Below are positions 1-5,488 of a stretch of 5,910 nt of DNA, piece by piece. Position 1 is the first letter of the stretch. Each line of letters opens with the position of its first letter. A program made the position numbers and the translations under genes. Below the pieces are notes generated by a model, which was not told where the DNA came from, made no database searches, and saw only the letters and a program-made list of their open reading frames with translations. This stretch comes from an uncultured Rhodovulum sp. (GTDB lineage Bacteria; Pseudomonadota; Alphaproteobacteria; Rhodobacterales; Rhodobacteraceae), in contig CAMIMK010000208.1 in assembly GCA_946221765.1 (NCBI GenBank), positions 1 through 5,910 on the forward strand. The letters run 5' to 3'.

Positions 1-433
1 CGGAGGCCGCATGGGTGACCGCACCGACGAGCGCCGGCGTCAGCCGCACCGCCAGCCCCGGCCCGGCCCCCGGCGCCGGCAGATCCGGCACGTCCCCGGG
101 GCGGATTTCCAGGATCAGCGACTGATAGCCGCCCCGCGCACCGGGCAGGTTCAGGATGTCGAGCGCAACCCCCGCCGGCAGGACAAACATCGTTCCCGCC
201 CGCAGCGTCTCGCCGGCGTCGCCGCGCCACACCTCCTTGCGGCCCGCCAGAACCACACCCACCAGCGGATGCGGCAGCGTGACCGCCACCAGCCGCTCAC
301 GCTCCAGCGCGCAATAGCTGAAGAGCTGCGGCCCATGCGGCACCTGCCCGGCACGGCCGGCAGCGCGAAAGCGCGCCAGCCCGGCGAGGAGCTGCGGCGA
401 CAGGACATCGGGATCGGCGGCGGCGGAGGTCAT
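1..433 (-). CDS. AraC-type transcriptional regulator, N-terminal part (cut by window start)
   Basis: The reverse strand is open from ATG at 433-431 to the window edge, giving 144 codons without a stop. After a short Ala-rich start (MTSAAADPDV), residues about 36-110 alternate short hydrophobic strands and turns (LFSYCAL, RLVAVTLPHPLVGVVLAGRKEVW, GTMFVLPAGVALDI, YQSLILEI). This is the cupin-like ligand-sensing and dimerisation domain found at the N-terminus of many AraC/XylS regulators. The paired helix-turn-helix DNA-binding domain would lie beyond position 1 and cannot be seen, so the family call rests on the sensor half alone. The effector is unknown. The gene diverges from the secreted propeller gene at 574, which makes that gene a plausible target, because AraC-type regulators often control a divergent neighbour. 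The start is preceded by purine-rich GGATCAGGGCC, a modest ribosome binding site. A non-regulatory cupin protein is the main alternative. Confidence 0.72.
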   Translation of the reverse strand, partial: MTSAAADPDVLSPQLLAGLARFRAAGRAGQVPHGPQLFSYCALERERLVAVTLPHPLVGVVLAGRKEVWRGDAGETLRAGTMFVLPAGVALDILNLPGARGGYQSLILEIRPGDVPDLPAPGAGPGLAVRLTPALVGAVTHAAS

Positions 434-479
434 GGCCCTGATCCTACGCCCGCCCGTCCCGGTGCCCAAGGGCCGATGT

Positions 480-493
480 GACCGGAACGGGTC
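480..493. promoter_or_regulatory. Imperfect palindrome in divergent promoter region (possible operator)
   Basis: The 140-bp gap between the regulator start (433) and the propeller start (574) contains GACCGGAACGGGTC. It is a 14-base imperfect palindrome with arms GACC/GGTC and an extra matching inner G/C pair. Its position between two divergent genes, one of them a regulator, suits an operator, but AraC-type sites are more often direct repeats and the match could be chance at this GC content. No clear -35/-10 pair stands out in the gap. Confidence 0.2.
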
Positions 494-573
494 CATCCCT
501 GCCCGCCCCGGGACCACCCGCCCGCCCCAGCCGTGGCAGAACGTCCGGGTTCCACATCCTCCGGGAGATCCCG

Positions 574-1449
574 ATGCGCCTCGCCTGCCTCCTTCTTCTC
601 ACCGCCACGCCTGCCCTCGCTGCGCCGCAGGCGATCCCGGGCTTCGCCTCGCCCGAAAGCGTCCTCGTCGCCGGGGACCGGGCCTATGTGTCGAATGTCG
701 GCGCGGCTCTCGACCCGCTCGCGCATGACGGCGACGGCTTCATCAGCCTCGTCGGCGCCGATGGCACGATCCTCGACCGCCAGGCCTTCCCGCGCGACGG
801 CACGACCCTCGACGCGCCGAAGGGCATGGCGCTGCTGGGCGCCACCCTCTACGTCGCCGACATCGACCGCATCGTCGGCTTCGACACGGAGGACGGCACC
901 CGCACCACGTCGATCCCGCTGCCCCCGGGGGGCCCGGCCTTCGCGAACGACCTCGCGGCCGAGCCCCGCGGCACGCTCCTCGTCACCGATACCCTGCGCA
1001 ACGCGGTCTATCGCCTCGATCCCGCGAGCGGCGGCTGGACCCTGCTCACCGATGCCATCCCGGGCGCCAACGGCATCGCACTCGCGACCGGGGCGGCGGC
1101 CTCCGGCCCCATCGCCTTCGTCGCCGGCATCGGCGCGGGCTTCGGCGGCGGCGACGTCTTCGCCCTCGACGGCTCCGGCACGCCCCGCAAGGTCGCGGGC
1201 GCGCCGCACGGGCTGCTCGACGGGATCGTCGTGGCGCCGGACGGCACGATCCTCGTCTCCGACTGGGTGTCCTTCGATCCGCCCGCACCGGGCCGCATCA
1301 CCGCCGTGGCCCCGGACGGCACCGCGACCCCGCTCGACCTCGGGCCGGCCCTCCCCGGTCCTGCCGATTTCAGCCGGGACGACCACGGCCGCCTGTGGAT
1401 CCCCGCCATGCCGGAAAATGCCGTGCGGATCCTGGACCCGGCGTCCTGA
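574..1449 (+). CDS. Secreted SMP-30/gluconolactonase-like beta-propeller protein
   Basis: A 291-residue protein with a classic Sec signal peptide: MRLACLLLLTATPALA, then a likely AxA-type cleavage before APQ near residue 17. The mature part shows repeated propeller blades of the form 'GI/GM...G.LYV.D....V...D' at about residues 28-42, 84-104, 123-149, 164-185, 214-231 and 263-286. The four polar residues that bind metal and substrate in SMP-30 (Glu18, Asn103, Asn154, Asp204 in the human protein) have good positional candidates here: Glu28 (SPESV), Asn125 (FANDLA), Asn166 (GANGIA) and Asp216 (LLDGIV). This supports a metal-dependent lactonase-type fold acting in the periplasm; the substrate is unknown, and a non-enzymatic NHL-like propeller is the alternative. 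I chose ATG 574 because GGGAG at 563-567 sits 6 bases upstream and the signal peptide starts exactly there; the in-frame ATG at 478 would bury it behind 32 Pro/Arg-rich residues. It diverges from the AraC-type gene and converges on the EEP gene. Confidence 0.82.
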   Translation: MRLACLLLLTATPALAAPQAIPGFASPESVLVAGDRAYVSNVGAALDPLAHDGDGFISLVGADGTILDRQAFPRDGTTLDAPKGMALLGATLYVADIDRIVGFDTEDGTRTTSIPLPPGGPAFANDLAAEPRGTLLVTDTLRNAVYRLDPASGGWTLLTDAIPGANGIALATGAAASGPIAFVAGIGAGFGGGDVFALDGSGTPRKVAGAPHGLLDGIVVAPDGTILVSDWVSFDPPAPGRITAVAPDGTATPLDLGPALPGPADFSRDDHGRLWIPAMPENAVRILDPAS

Positions 1450-1461
1450 CCCCCGCCCGGC

Positions 1462-2556
1462 TTACGTCTCGGCCCTGGCCCCCGGCACCGGGAAGGCCTC
1501 GGGGCCGAGCTGCTTGCGCCAGGCCACGACGCCGGCCTCGACCGCCTCGGCATCCGAGCCCGACAGCTCCCGCGGGGCGCGGTTCAGCCGCGCCGCGACC
1601 CCGGCATCGAGGCGGATCGTCGCGATCATCGGAAAATGATCCGATCCCGTCGCCGCACCGCGATGGAAATCCACCATGGCGACATCGGGGGTCACGTAGA
1701 TCTGGTCGATCGGGCAGCGGAACCACCACCGCCGCGCATCGAAGCTGGAGAAGAGCCCGCGCCCGATCCGGGGGTCGAGATAGCCGCCCACGGTCTTGAA
1801 CCGCTGCGCGGTGTCCGACCAGGCCGCATCGTTGAAATCCCCCATCGCCACCAGCGGCATCCCCGACTGCGCGGCGAAGCGGGCCGAATAGAGGATCTGC
1901 GCGTCCCGCTCGTCGGTGTCCTCGCCGGGGGTCGGCGGCCGCGGGTGCAGGCCGACGAAGCGGAACGTCCGCCCCTGCCGGTCGACCAGCTCGGCAAAGA
2001 CCGAGGGCGTGTCGTCGGTCGAGAGCCGCACCGCCCGCGCCTCCACCGTCTCCAGCCGCGTGGCGAAGACGAGGCCGTAGTAATTCTCCTGCGGCACCCG
2101 GATCACGGTCGGATAGCGCGCGAGCGCCGGCTCCAGCGCGGCGACCCAGGCGGCATCCGTCTCCATCAGCAAGAGAACATCCGGGTCCACCGCCTCGACC
2201 AGGGCACACATCCCGGCATGGCGGTCGTTTTCCATCAGCACATTCGCCGCCATGACGCGCAGGTCCTGCGCCGGATCGGGCGGGGCCATCCCGATTTCCT
2301 TCGTCACGAGCGGGGAATAGGGCCGGATCCGCCACAGCTGGTAGCCGAGCGCCAGCGCGAGCACCGGCAGCAGCAGCAGGCGCCCCGGTCCCACCATCGC
2401 GACCAGCCCCAGCACCGCCGCAAGACCGACCGAGATCTGGACGCGGGGGAAATCCCAGATCCGCACCCACCACGCCTTGGACCGGGACAACGGCAGGACC
2501 GTCAGCACCAGCAGCAACAGGCTCGCAATCGCCGCCAGCACCTTGACCGCCATCAT
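1462..2556 (-). CDS. Membrane-anchored endonuclease/exonuclease/phosphatase (EEP) family protein
   Basis: A 364-residue protein. The N-terminus has hydrophobic segments at about residues 4-22, 41-57 and 58-74, then an EEP catalytic domain from about 98 to 316. The family's catalytic signature is complete and in order: Asn105 (AANVL), Glu132 (LLMETD), His204 (GLHPRPP), Asp240 and Asn242 (GDFND), Asp284 (PIDQIY) and Asp306-His307 (SDHFP). It is therefore probably an active metal-dependent phosphodiesterase or phosphatase, but EEP enzymes act on DNA, RNA, lipids or inositol phosphates and the substrate cannot be read from sequence. The Arg/Lys-rich loop at 24-40 makes the topology uncertain, so the catalytic domain could face either side of the membrane. 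ATG 2556 is preferred because GGAAG at 2569-2565 lies 8 bases upstream; GTG 2571 would add five residues with a weaker site. The gene lies 72 bp downstream of anmK on the same strand, so co-transcription is possible. Its stop is only 12 bp from that of the convergent propeller gene. Confidence 0.88.
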   Translation of the reverse strand: MMAVKVLAAIASLLLLVLTVLPLSRSKAWWVRIWDFPRVQISVGLAAVLGLVAMVGPGRLLLLPVLALALGYQLWRIRPYSPLVTKEIGMAPPDPAQDLRVMAANVLMENDRHAGMCALVEAVDPDVLLLMETDAAWVAALEPALARYPTVIRVPQENYYGLVFATRLETVEARAVRLSTDDTPSVFAELVDRQGRTFRFVGLHPRPPTPGEDTDERDAQILYSARFAAQSGMPLVAMGDFNDAAWSDTAQRFKTVGGYLDPRIGRGLFSSFDARRWWFRCPIDQIYVTPDVAMVDFHRGAATGSDHFPMIATIRLDAGVAARLNRAPRELSGSDAEAVEAGVVAWRKQLGPEAFPVPGARAET

Positions 2557-2628
2557 CCCCGCATCTTCCACCGCACCGCCCGCGCACTTCGCCCCGCCAC
2601 CGCGCAGCCGTCAAGGCAGAGGAGGGCT

Positions 2629-3705
2629 TCAACCGGGGCGGCTGATCCGCCCGCCCGAGACCGGATGCCGCACGCCGGTGGTCGTCGGGGCCGAGGTCGG
2701 CAGGCCCCGCAGCACCCGCACCGCGAGAAAGCCGAAGGCCTGGGCCTCCAGCATGTCGCCGTCGAGCCCGACCGCCTCCACAGCCTCGACCGGCGCATTC
2801 GCCTGCGCCGCCAGCCCGGCGAGCAGCGTCCGGTTGCGCCGCCCGCCCCCGGCCACGAGCCAGCGGGACGGGGACTCGGGGAAGAACCGCGCCGCCGCGG
2901 CGACGCAGGCGAGGGTGATCGCCGCGAGGGTCGCGGCACCGTCCTCGGTCGAGAGCGCCTCGACCTGATCGAGAAAGCCGTGGAAATCCTGCCGGTCGAG
3001 CGACTTCGGCGGCGGGCGCTGCAACCACTCGTGCGAGGCGAGGCGGGCGAGGATGCGTGCATCCGCCCGGCCAGCGGCCGCCACCTCGCCGTCGGGATCG
3101 AAGGGCAGGCCGCGGCGCCGGAACAGGAAATCGTCGAGAAGCGCATTCCCCGGCCCGGTGTCGAAGGCCAGCAGCGCCCCGGGCCCTTCCGGCGCGGGCT
3201 GCCGCGGATCGACCCAGGTGACGTTGCCGACGCCCCCGAGGTTCAGGAAGGCGACTGGCGCCGTCGCCCCGATCGCCCGCGCGCAGGCGAAATGGAAGAA
3301 GGGCACCAGCGGCGCGCCCTCGCCCCCGCAGGCCACATCCCCGGCCCGGAAGTCCCAGACCACCGGTCGCCCGATGTCGCGGGCGAGCAGGTCGCCGCGC
3401 CCCGCCTGATGCGTGCCGCGCCCGGCGGGATCGTGGGCGAGGGTCTGGCCATGGAAGCCCACCACCTCGGCCTCCGGGAAATCCGCGGCGAGCCCGGCAT
3501 GGGCCTGCCGCACCAGCGGCTCGACCTCCGGGTCCAGAGCCTCCGGCCAGCTGCCCAGCGCCGCGCGCAGGCAGCCCCGCTCCTCGCGGCCATAGGCGCG
3601 GAAGCCGGAGCGCCCGAAACCCGCGATCGCCTCGCCGTCCGTATCGATCATCGCCGCGTCCACCCCGTCGAGCGAGGTGCCGGACATCATCCCGAGCGCC
3701 AGCAT
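2629..3705 (-). CDS. anmK: Anhydro-N-acetylmuramic acid kinase
   Basis: AnmK phosphorylates and hydrolyses 1,6-anhydro-N-acetylmuramic acid, released from peptidoglycan by lytic transglycosylases, to MurNAc-6-phosphate. It is a cytoplasmic step of cell-wall recycling. The 358-residue length fits the family (about 360-370). The N-terminal ATP-binding signature GMMSGTSLDGVD occupies residues 5-16. Further hallmarks are GFHGQTL (83-89), NLGGVGN (155-161), DTGPGN (182-187, with Asp182 matching the catalytic base described in the Pseudomonas aeruginosa enzyme), PPPKSLDRQDF (231-241) and GGGRRN (286-291). Glu320 in the 'DMLEAQAFGFLAVR' stretch is the conserved C-terminal acid. ATG 3705 is chosen because it puts the first motif at the usual distance from the N-terminus and has GGAAAGG at 3717-3711, 5 bases upstream. 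An in-frame TTG at 3789 would add 28 residues unlike the family and overlap tyrS. The gene diverges from tyrS. Confidence 0.97.
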   Translation of the reverse strand: MLALGMMSGTSLDGVDAAMIDTDGEAIAGFGRSGFRAYGREERGCLRAALGSWPEALDPEVEPLVRQAHAGLAADFPEAEVVGFHGQTLAHDPAGRGTHQAGRGDLLARDIGRPVVWDFRAGDVACGGEGAPLVPFFHFACARAIGATAPVAFLNLGGVGNVTWVDPRQPAPEGPGALLAFDTGPGNALLDDFLFRRRGLPFDPDGEVAAAGRADARILARLASHEWLQRPPPKSLDRQDFHGFLDQVEALSTEDGAATLAAITLACVAAAARFFPESPSRWLVAGGGRRNRTLLAGLAAQANAPVEAVEAVGLDGDMLEAQAFGFLAVRVLRGLPTSAPTTTGVRHPVSGGRISRPG

Positions 3706-3712
3706 CGGTCCC

Positions 3713-3740
3713 TTTCCATCCGCCGCCCCGACGCTATAGA
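3713..3740 (+). promoter_or_regulatory. Candidate sigma-70-type promoter for tyrS
   Basis: In the 68-bp gap between anmK and tyrS, TTTCCA (3713-3718) and TATAGA (3735-3740) are separated by 16 bases. Each matches the TTGACA/TATAAT consensus at 4 of 6 positions. This would start transcription near 3747, leaving a leader of about 27 bases before the tyrS ATG. CTATAG (3734-3739) is self-complementary, so the same stretch offers a TATAGC -10-like box to anmK on the minus strand, though without a convincing -35. No room or structure is seen for a T-box or other long leader. Confidence 0.35.
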
Positions 3741-3756
3741 ACGCGGGCCTTACCCA

Positions 3757-3765
3757 GGGAAAGGA
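3757..3765 (+). promoter_or_regulatory. tyrS ribosome binding site
   Basis: GGGAAAGGA lies 8 bases upstream of ATG 3774 and fixes the tyrS start. Confidence 0.7.
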
Positions 3766-3773
3766 CCCGACCG

Positions 3774-5024
3774 ATGGCGTTCCGGCCAAAGAGCGATTTC
3801 CTCGTTGTCCTCATGGAGCGCGGCTTCCTGCAGGACTGCACCGATCTGGAGGGCCTCGACGCCCGCCTGCGGACCGGGGTTGTGCCGGCCTATATCGGGT
3901 ATGACGCCACGGCGCAGTCGCTCCATGTCGGGCATCTCCTCAACATCATGCTGCTGCGCTGGCTGCAGGCGACGGGCCACAAGCCGATCACCCTGATGGG
4001 CGGTGGCACCACCAAGGTGGGGGACCCCTCCTTCCGCTCCGACGAACGCCCGCTCCTCTCGGCGGAGGCGATCGCGGGCAACATCGCCAGCCTGAAGACG
4101 GTCTTCTCGAAATACCTGCGCTATGGCGAGGGCGCGGGCGACGCGATCATGCTCGACAACGCCGCCTGGCTCGACGGCCTCAACTACCTCGACTTCCTGC
4201 GCGACATCGGCCGGCATTTCTCGGTCAACCGGATGCTGTCCTTCGAGAGCGTGAAGAGCCGGATCGACCGCGAGCAGTCGCTGTCCTTCCTCGAATTCAA
4301 CTACATGATCCTGCAGGCCTACGATTTCCTGGAGATCCACCGCCGCCACGGCTGCCTGCTGCAGATGGGCGGGTCCGACCAGTGGGGCAACATCGTCAAC
4401 GGCATCGACCTGACACGCCGCGTGGATGGCGCGGAGATCTTCGGCCTGACGACGCCGCTGCTCACCACCTCGGACGGGCGCAAGATGGGCAAGTCGCAGG
4501 GCGGCGCCATCTGGCTCAATGCCGCCATGCTGTCGCCCTACGACTTCTGGCAGTTCTGGCGCAACACGACCGATGCCGACGTGGGCCGCTTCCTGCGGCT
4601 CTTCACCGAGCTGCCGGTCGCGGACTGCGACCGGCTCGGCGCGCTCGGCGGGGCCGAGATCAATGCGGCCAAGGTGACGCTCGCCAATGCCGTCACCACC
4701 CTCTGCCACGGGGTGGAGGCCGCCGCCGCCGCCGAGGCCACCGCGCGCGAGGTCTTCGAGCGCGGCGGCGTGGGCGAGGCGCTGGAGGTGCTGACGATCC
4801 CGGAATCCGCCCTCGGCGCCGGCATCGCCAGCACGCATTTCCTGGTCACCGCCGGGCTCGTGAAATCGGGCAAGGAGGCCAAGCGGCTGGTGGGCGAGAG
4901 CGGGCTGCGCTTCAACAACGAGCCTGTCTCGGACCCCAATGCCTTCGTGACCGCCGAGATGATCGGCGACGGGCTGAAGGTCTCCATCGGCAAGAAGCGC
5001 CACGCCCTCGTGCGGCTCGGCTGA
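3774..5024 (+). CDS. tyrS: Tyrosyl-tRNA synthetase
   Basis: This enzyme charges tRNA-Tyr with tyrosine in two ATP-dependent steps in the cytoplasm. The 416-residue protein is a class I synthetase of the usual bacterial length. The HIGH-type signature is HVGH at residues 51-54, within 'YDATAQSLHVGHLL'. Tyrosine-pocket residues follow in 'YMILQAYDF' (Tyr177, Gln181, Asp184), then MGGSDQWGN (198-206). The KMSKS loop appears as KMGKS at 237-241. The C-terminal tRNA-binding S4 domain covers about residues 357-416 (LVKSGKEAKRLV ... LKVSIGKKRHALVRL). The start at 3774 has a good ribosome binding site and gives the usual N-terminus. All motifs are intact, so the gene should be functional and essential unless a second tyrosyl-tRNA synthetase exists elsewhere. 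It diverges from anmK and converges on the small gene at 5073-5351, with a hairpin between them. Confidence 0.98.
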   Translation: MAFRPKSDFLVVLMERGFLQDCTDLEGLDARLRTGVVPAYIGYDATAQSLHVGHLLNIMLLRWLQATGHKPITLMGGGTTKVGDPSFRSDERPLLSAEAIAGNIASLKTVFSKYLRYGEGAGDAIMLDNAAWLDGLNYLDFLRDIGRHFSVNRMLSFESVKSRIDREQSLSFLEFNYMILQAYDFLEIHRRHGCLLQMGGSDQWGNIVNGIDLTRRVDGAEIFGLTTPLLTTSDGRKMGKSQGGAIWLNAAMLSPYDFWQFWRNTTDADVGRFLRLFTELPVADCDRLGALGGAEINAAKVTLANAVTTLCHGVEAAAAAEATAREVFERGGVGEALEVLTIPESALGAGIASTHFLVTAGLVKSGKEAKRLVGESGLRFNNEPVSDPNAFVTAEMIGDGLKVSIGKKRHALVRLG

Positions 5025-5044
5025 CCGGACCGCCGCACCCGGAC

Positions 5045-5067
5045 GCCGTCGCCGGGGACGCGGCGGC
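5045..5067. terminator. GC-rich hairpin between convergent genes (possible bidirectional terminator)
   Basis: GCCGTCGC (5045-5052) can pair with GCGGCGGC (5060-5067) over 8 base pairs, including one G-T pair, around a 7-base loop. It starts 20 bases after the tyrS stop and lies just past the stop of the convergent small gene (5073). No T-run follows on either strand, so it is not a textbook intrinsic terminator. Position is the main support; such hairpins arise easily in GC-rich DNA. Confidence 0.35.
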
Positions 5068-5072
5068 GGCGC

Positions 5073-5351
5073 TCAGCCCTCGACCAGTCGCGCCTCGGAT
5101 TCGCGCGGCTCCGGCACCACGGGATCGCGCGGGCTGTCCGCGTCCTCCAGACGCGCCTCGCCGATGTCACCGTCGCGGCCGGCGGGCAACCCGACCGAGC
5201 CGGCTTCCTCGGGGTCGCGCCGCTCCTCGACGCGGGTGGGCGCCGCGGGCCGGCCATCCTCGCGCGAGGGGCGGACGCCGGCATGGGTCTGGACCCGGGC
5301 CGAGTCGGGCGGCAGGGCAGGTGCCGCGGGTTCGATGATCTCGTCGGACAT
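5073..5351 (-). CDS. Small disordered hypothetical protein
   Basis: I do not recognise this 92-residue protein. It is rich in Pro, Glu, Asp, Arg and Ala, and contains no Lys, Cys, Asn, Phe, Trp or Tyr, so it should lack a hydrophobic core and be intrinsically disordered and soluble. It begins MSDEIIEPAAPALPPD and has no signal peptide, membrane segment or catalytic motif. A real gene is supported by a near-ideal ribosome binding site, GAGGAGA at 5363-5357, 5 bases before ATG 5351. It also fills the space neatly between tyrS (convergent, 48 bp between stops) and the permease gene (divergent, 137 bp between starts). Composition alone cannot prove coding in DNA this GC-rich, where long open frames arise by chance, so conservation would decide. 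Function unknown. Confidence 0.6.
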   Translation of the reverse strand: MSDEIIEPAAPALPPDSARVQTHAGVRPSREDGRPAAPTRVEERRDPEEAGSVGLPAGRDGDIGEARLEDADSPRDPVVPEPRESEARLVEG

Positions 5352-5387
5352 GGACGTCTCCTCGATCTTCTGGTCTGGATGGGCAAC

Positions 5388-5420
5388 GCGGTCCCCGCGG
5401 CGGGGTTGCGCGGTCCCGCG
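5388..5420. repeat. GC-rich direct repeat pair with inner hairpin in divergent intergenic region
   Basis: GCGGTCCCCGCG (5388-5399) and GCGGTCCCGCG (5410-5420) are near-copies whose starts are 22 bases apart, about two helical turns. Between and overlapping them, CCCCGC (5393-5398) and GCGGGG (5400-5405) form a 6-base inverted repeat around one base. They lie between the starts of the small gene (5351) and the permease gene (5489), where a regulator could bind. Chance similarity in GC-rich DNA is the main alternative. No confident -35/-10 pair is visible in the 137-bp gap. Confidence 0.3.
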
Positions 5421-5488
5421 CGCGGCGCCCGGTGGACGCGGACCATGTCCCGCCGGCGGGCGTCGACCCCGGCGAGAAGGGAGGTGGC

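Noticed and set aside
11..481. A 156-codon open frame on the plus strand
   Set aside because: It is antisense to the AraC-type regulator fragment, and its Arg/Gln/Pro-rich product has no recognisable fold.
430..1386. A 318-codon open frame on the minus strand
   Set aside because: It is antisense to the propeller gene, which has a signal peptide, ribosome binding site and blade motifs. The antisense product is low-complexity Gly/Arg/Glu/Ala.
1434..1446. Small inverted repeat GGAC...GTCC at the end of the propeller gene
   Set aside because: A 4-base stem inside coding sequence with no T-run is too weak to call a terminator.
533..1639. A 368-codon open frame on the plus strand in the propeller region
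   Set aside because: It is a +1-type shifted reading of the propeller gene, dominated by Ser, Arg, Pro and Ala, without propeller motifs.
1370..3028. A 552-codon open frame on the minus strand
   Set aside because: It is a shifted frame of the EEP gene and part of anmK on the same strand. It is Gly/Arg/Ala-rich and shows none of the catalytic motifs that the true frames carry in order.
1636..3996. A 786-codon open frame on the plus strand
   Set aside because: It runs antisense through most of the EEP gene and all of anmK and into the start of tyrS. Its product is Arg/His/Gln/Pro-rich with no family motifs, as expected for the opposite strand of GC-rich coding DNA.
3750..5003. A 417-codon open frame on the minus strand
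   Set aside because: It is exactly antisense to tyrS, whose motifs are all present, and its product resembles no family.
5440..5450. GGACCATGTCC palindrome upstream of the permease
   Set aside because: Only 4-base arms around a 3-base centre; too short to separate from chance in this GC-rich gap.
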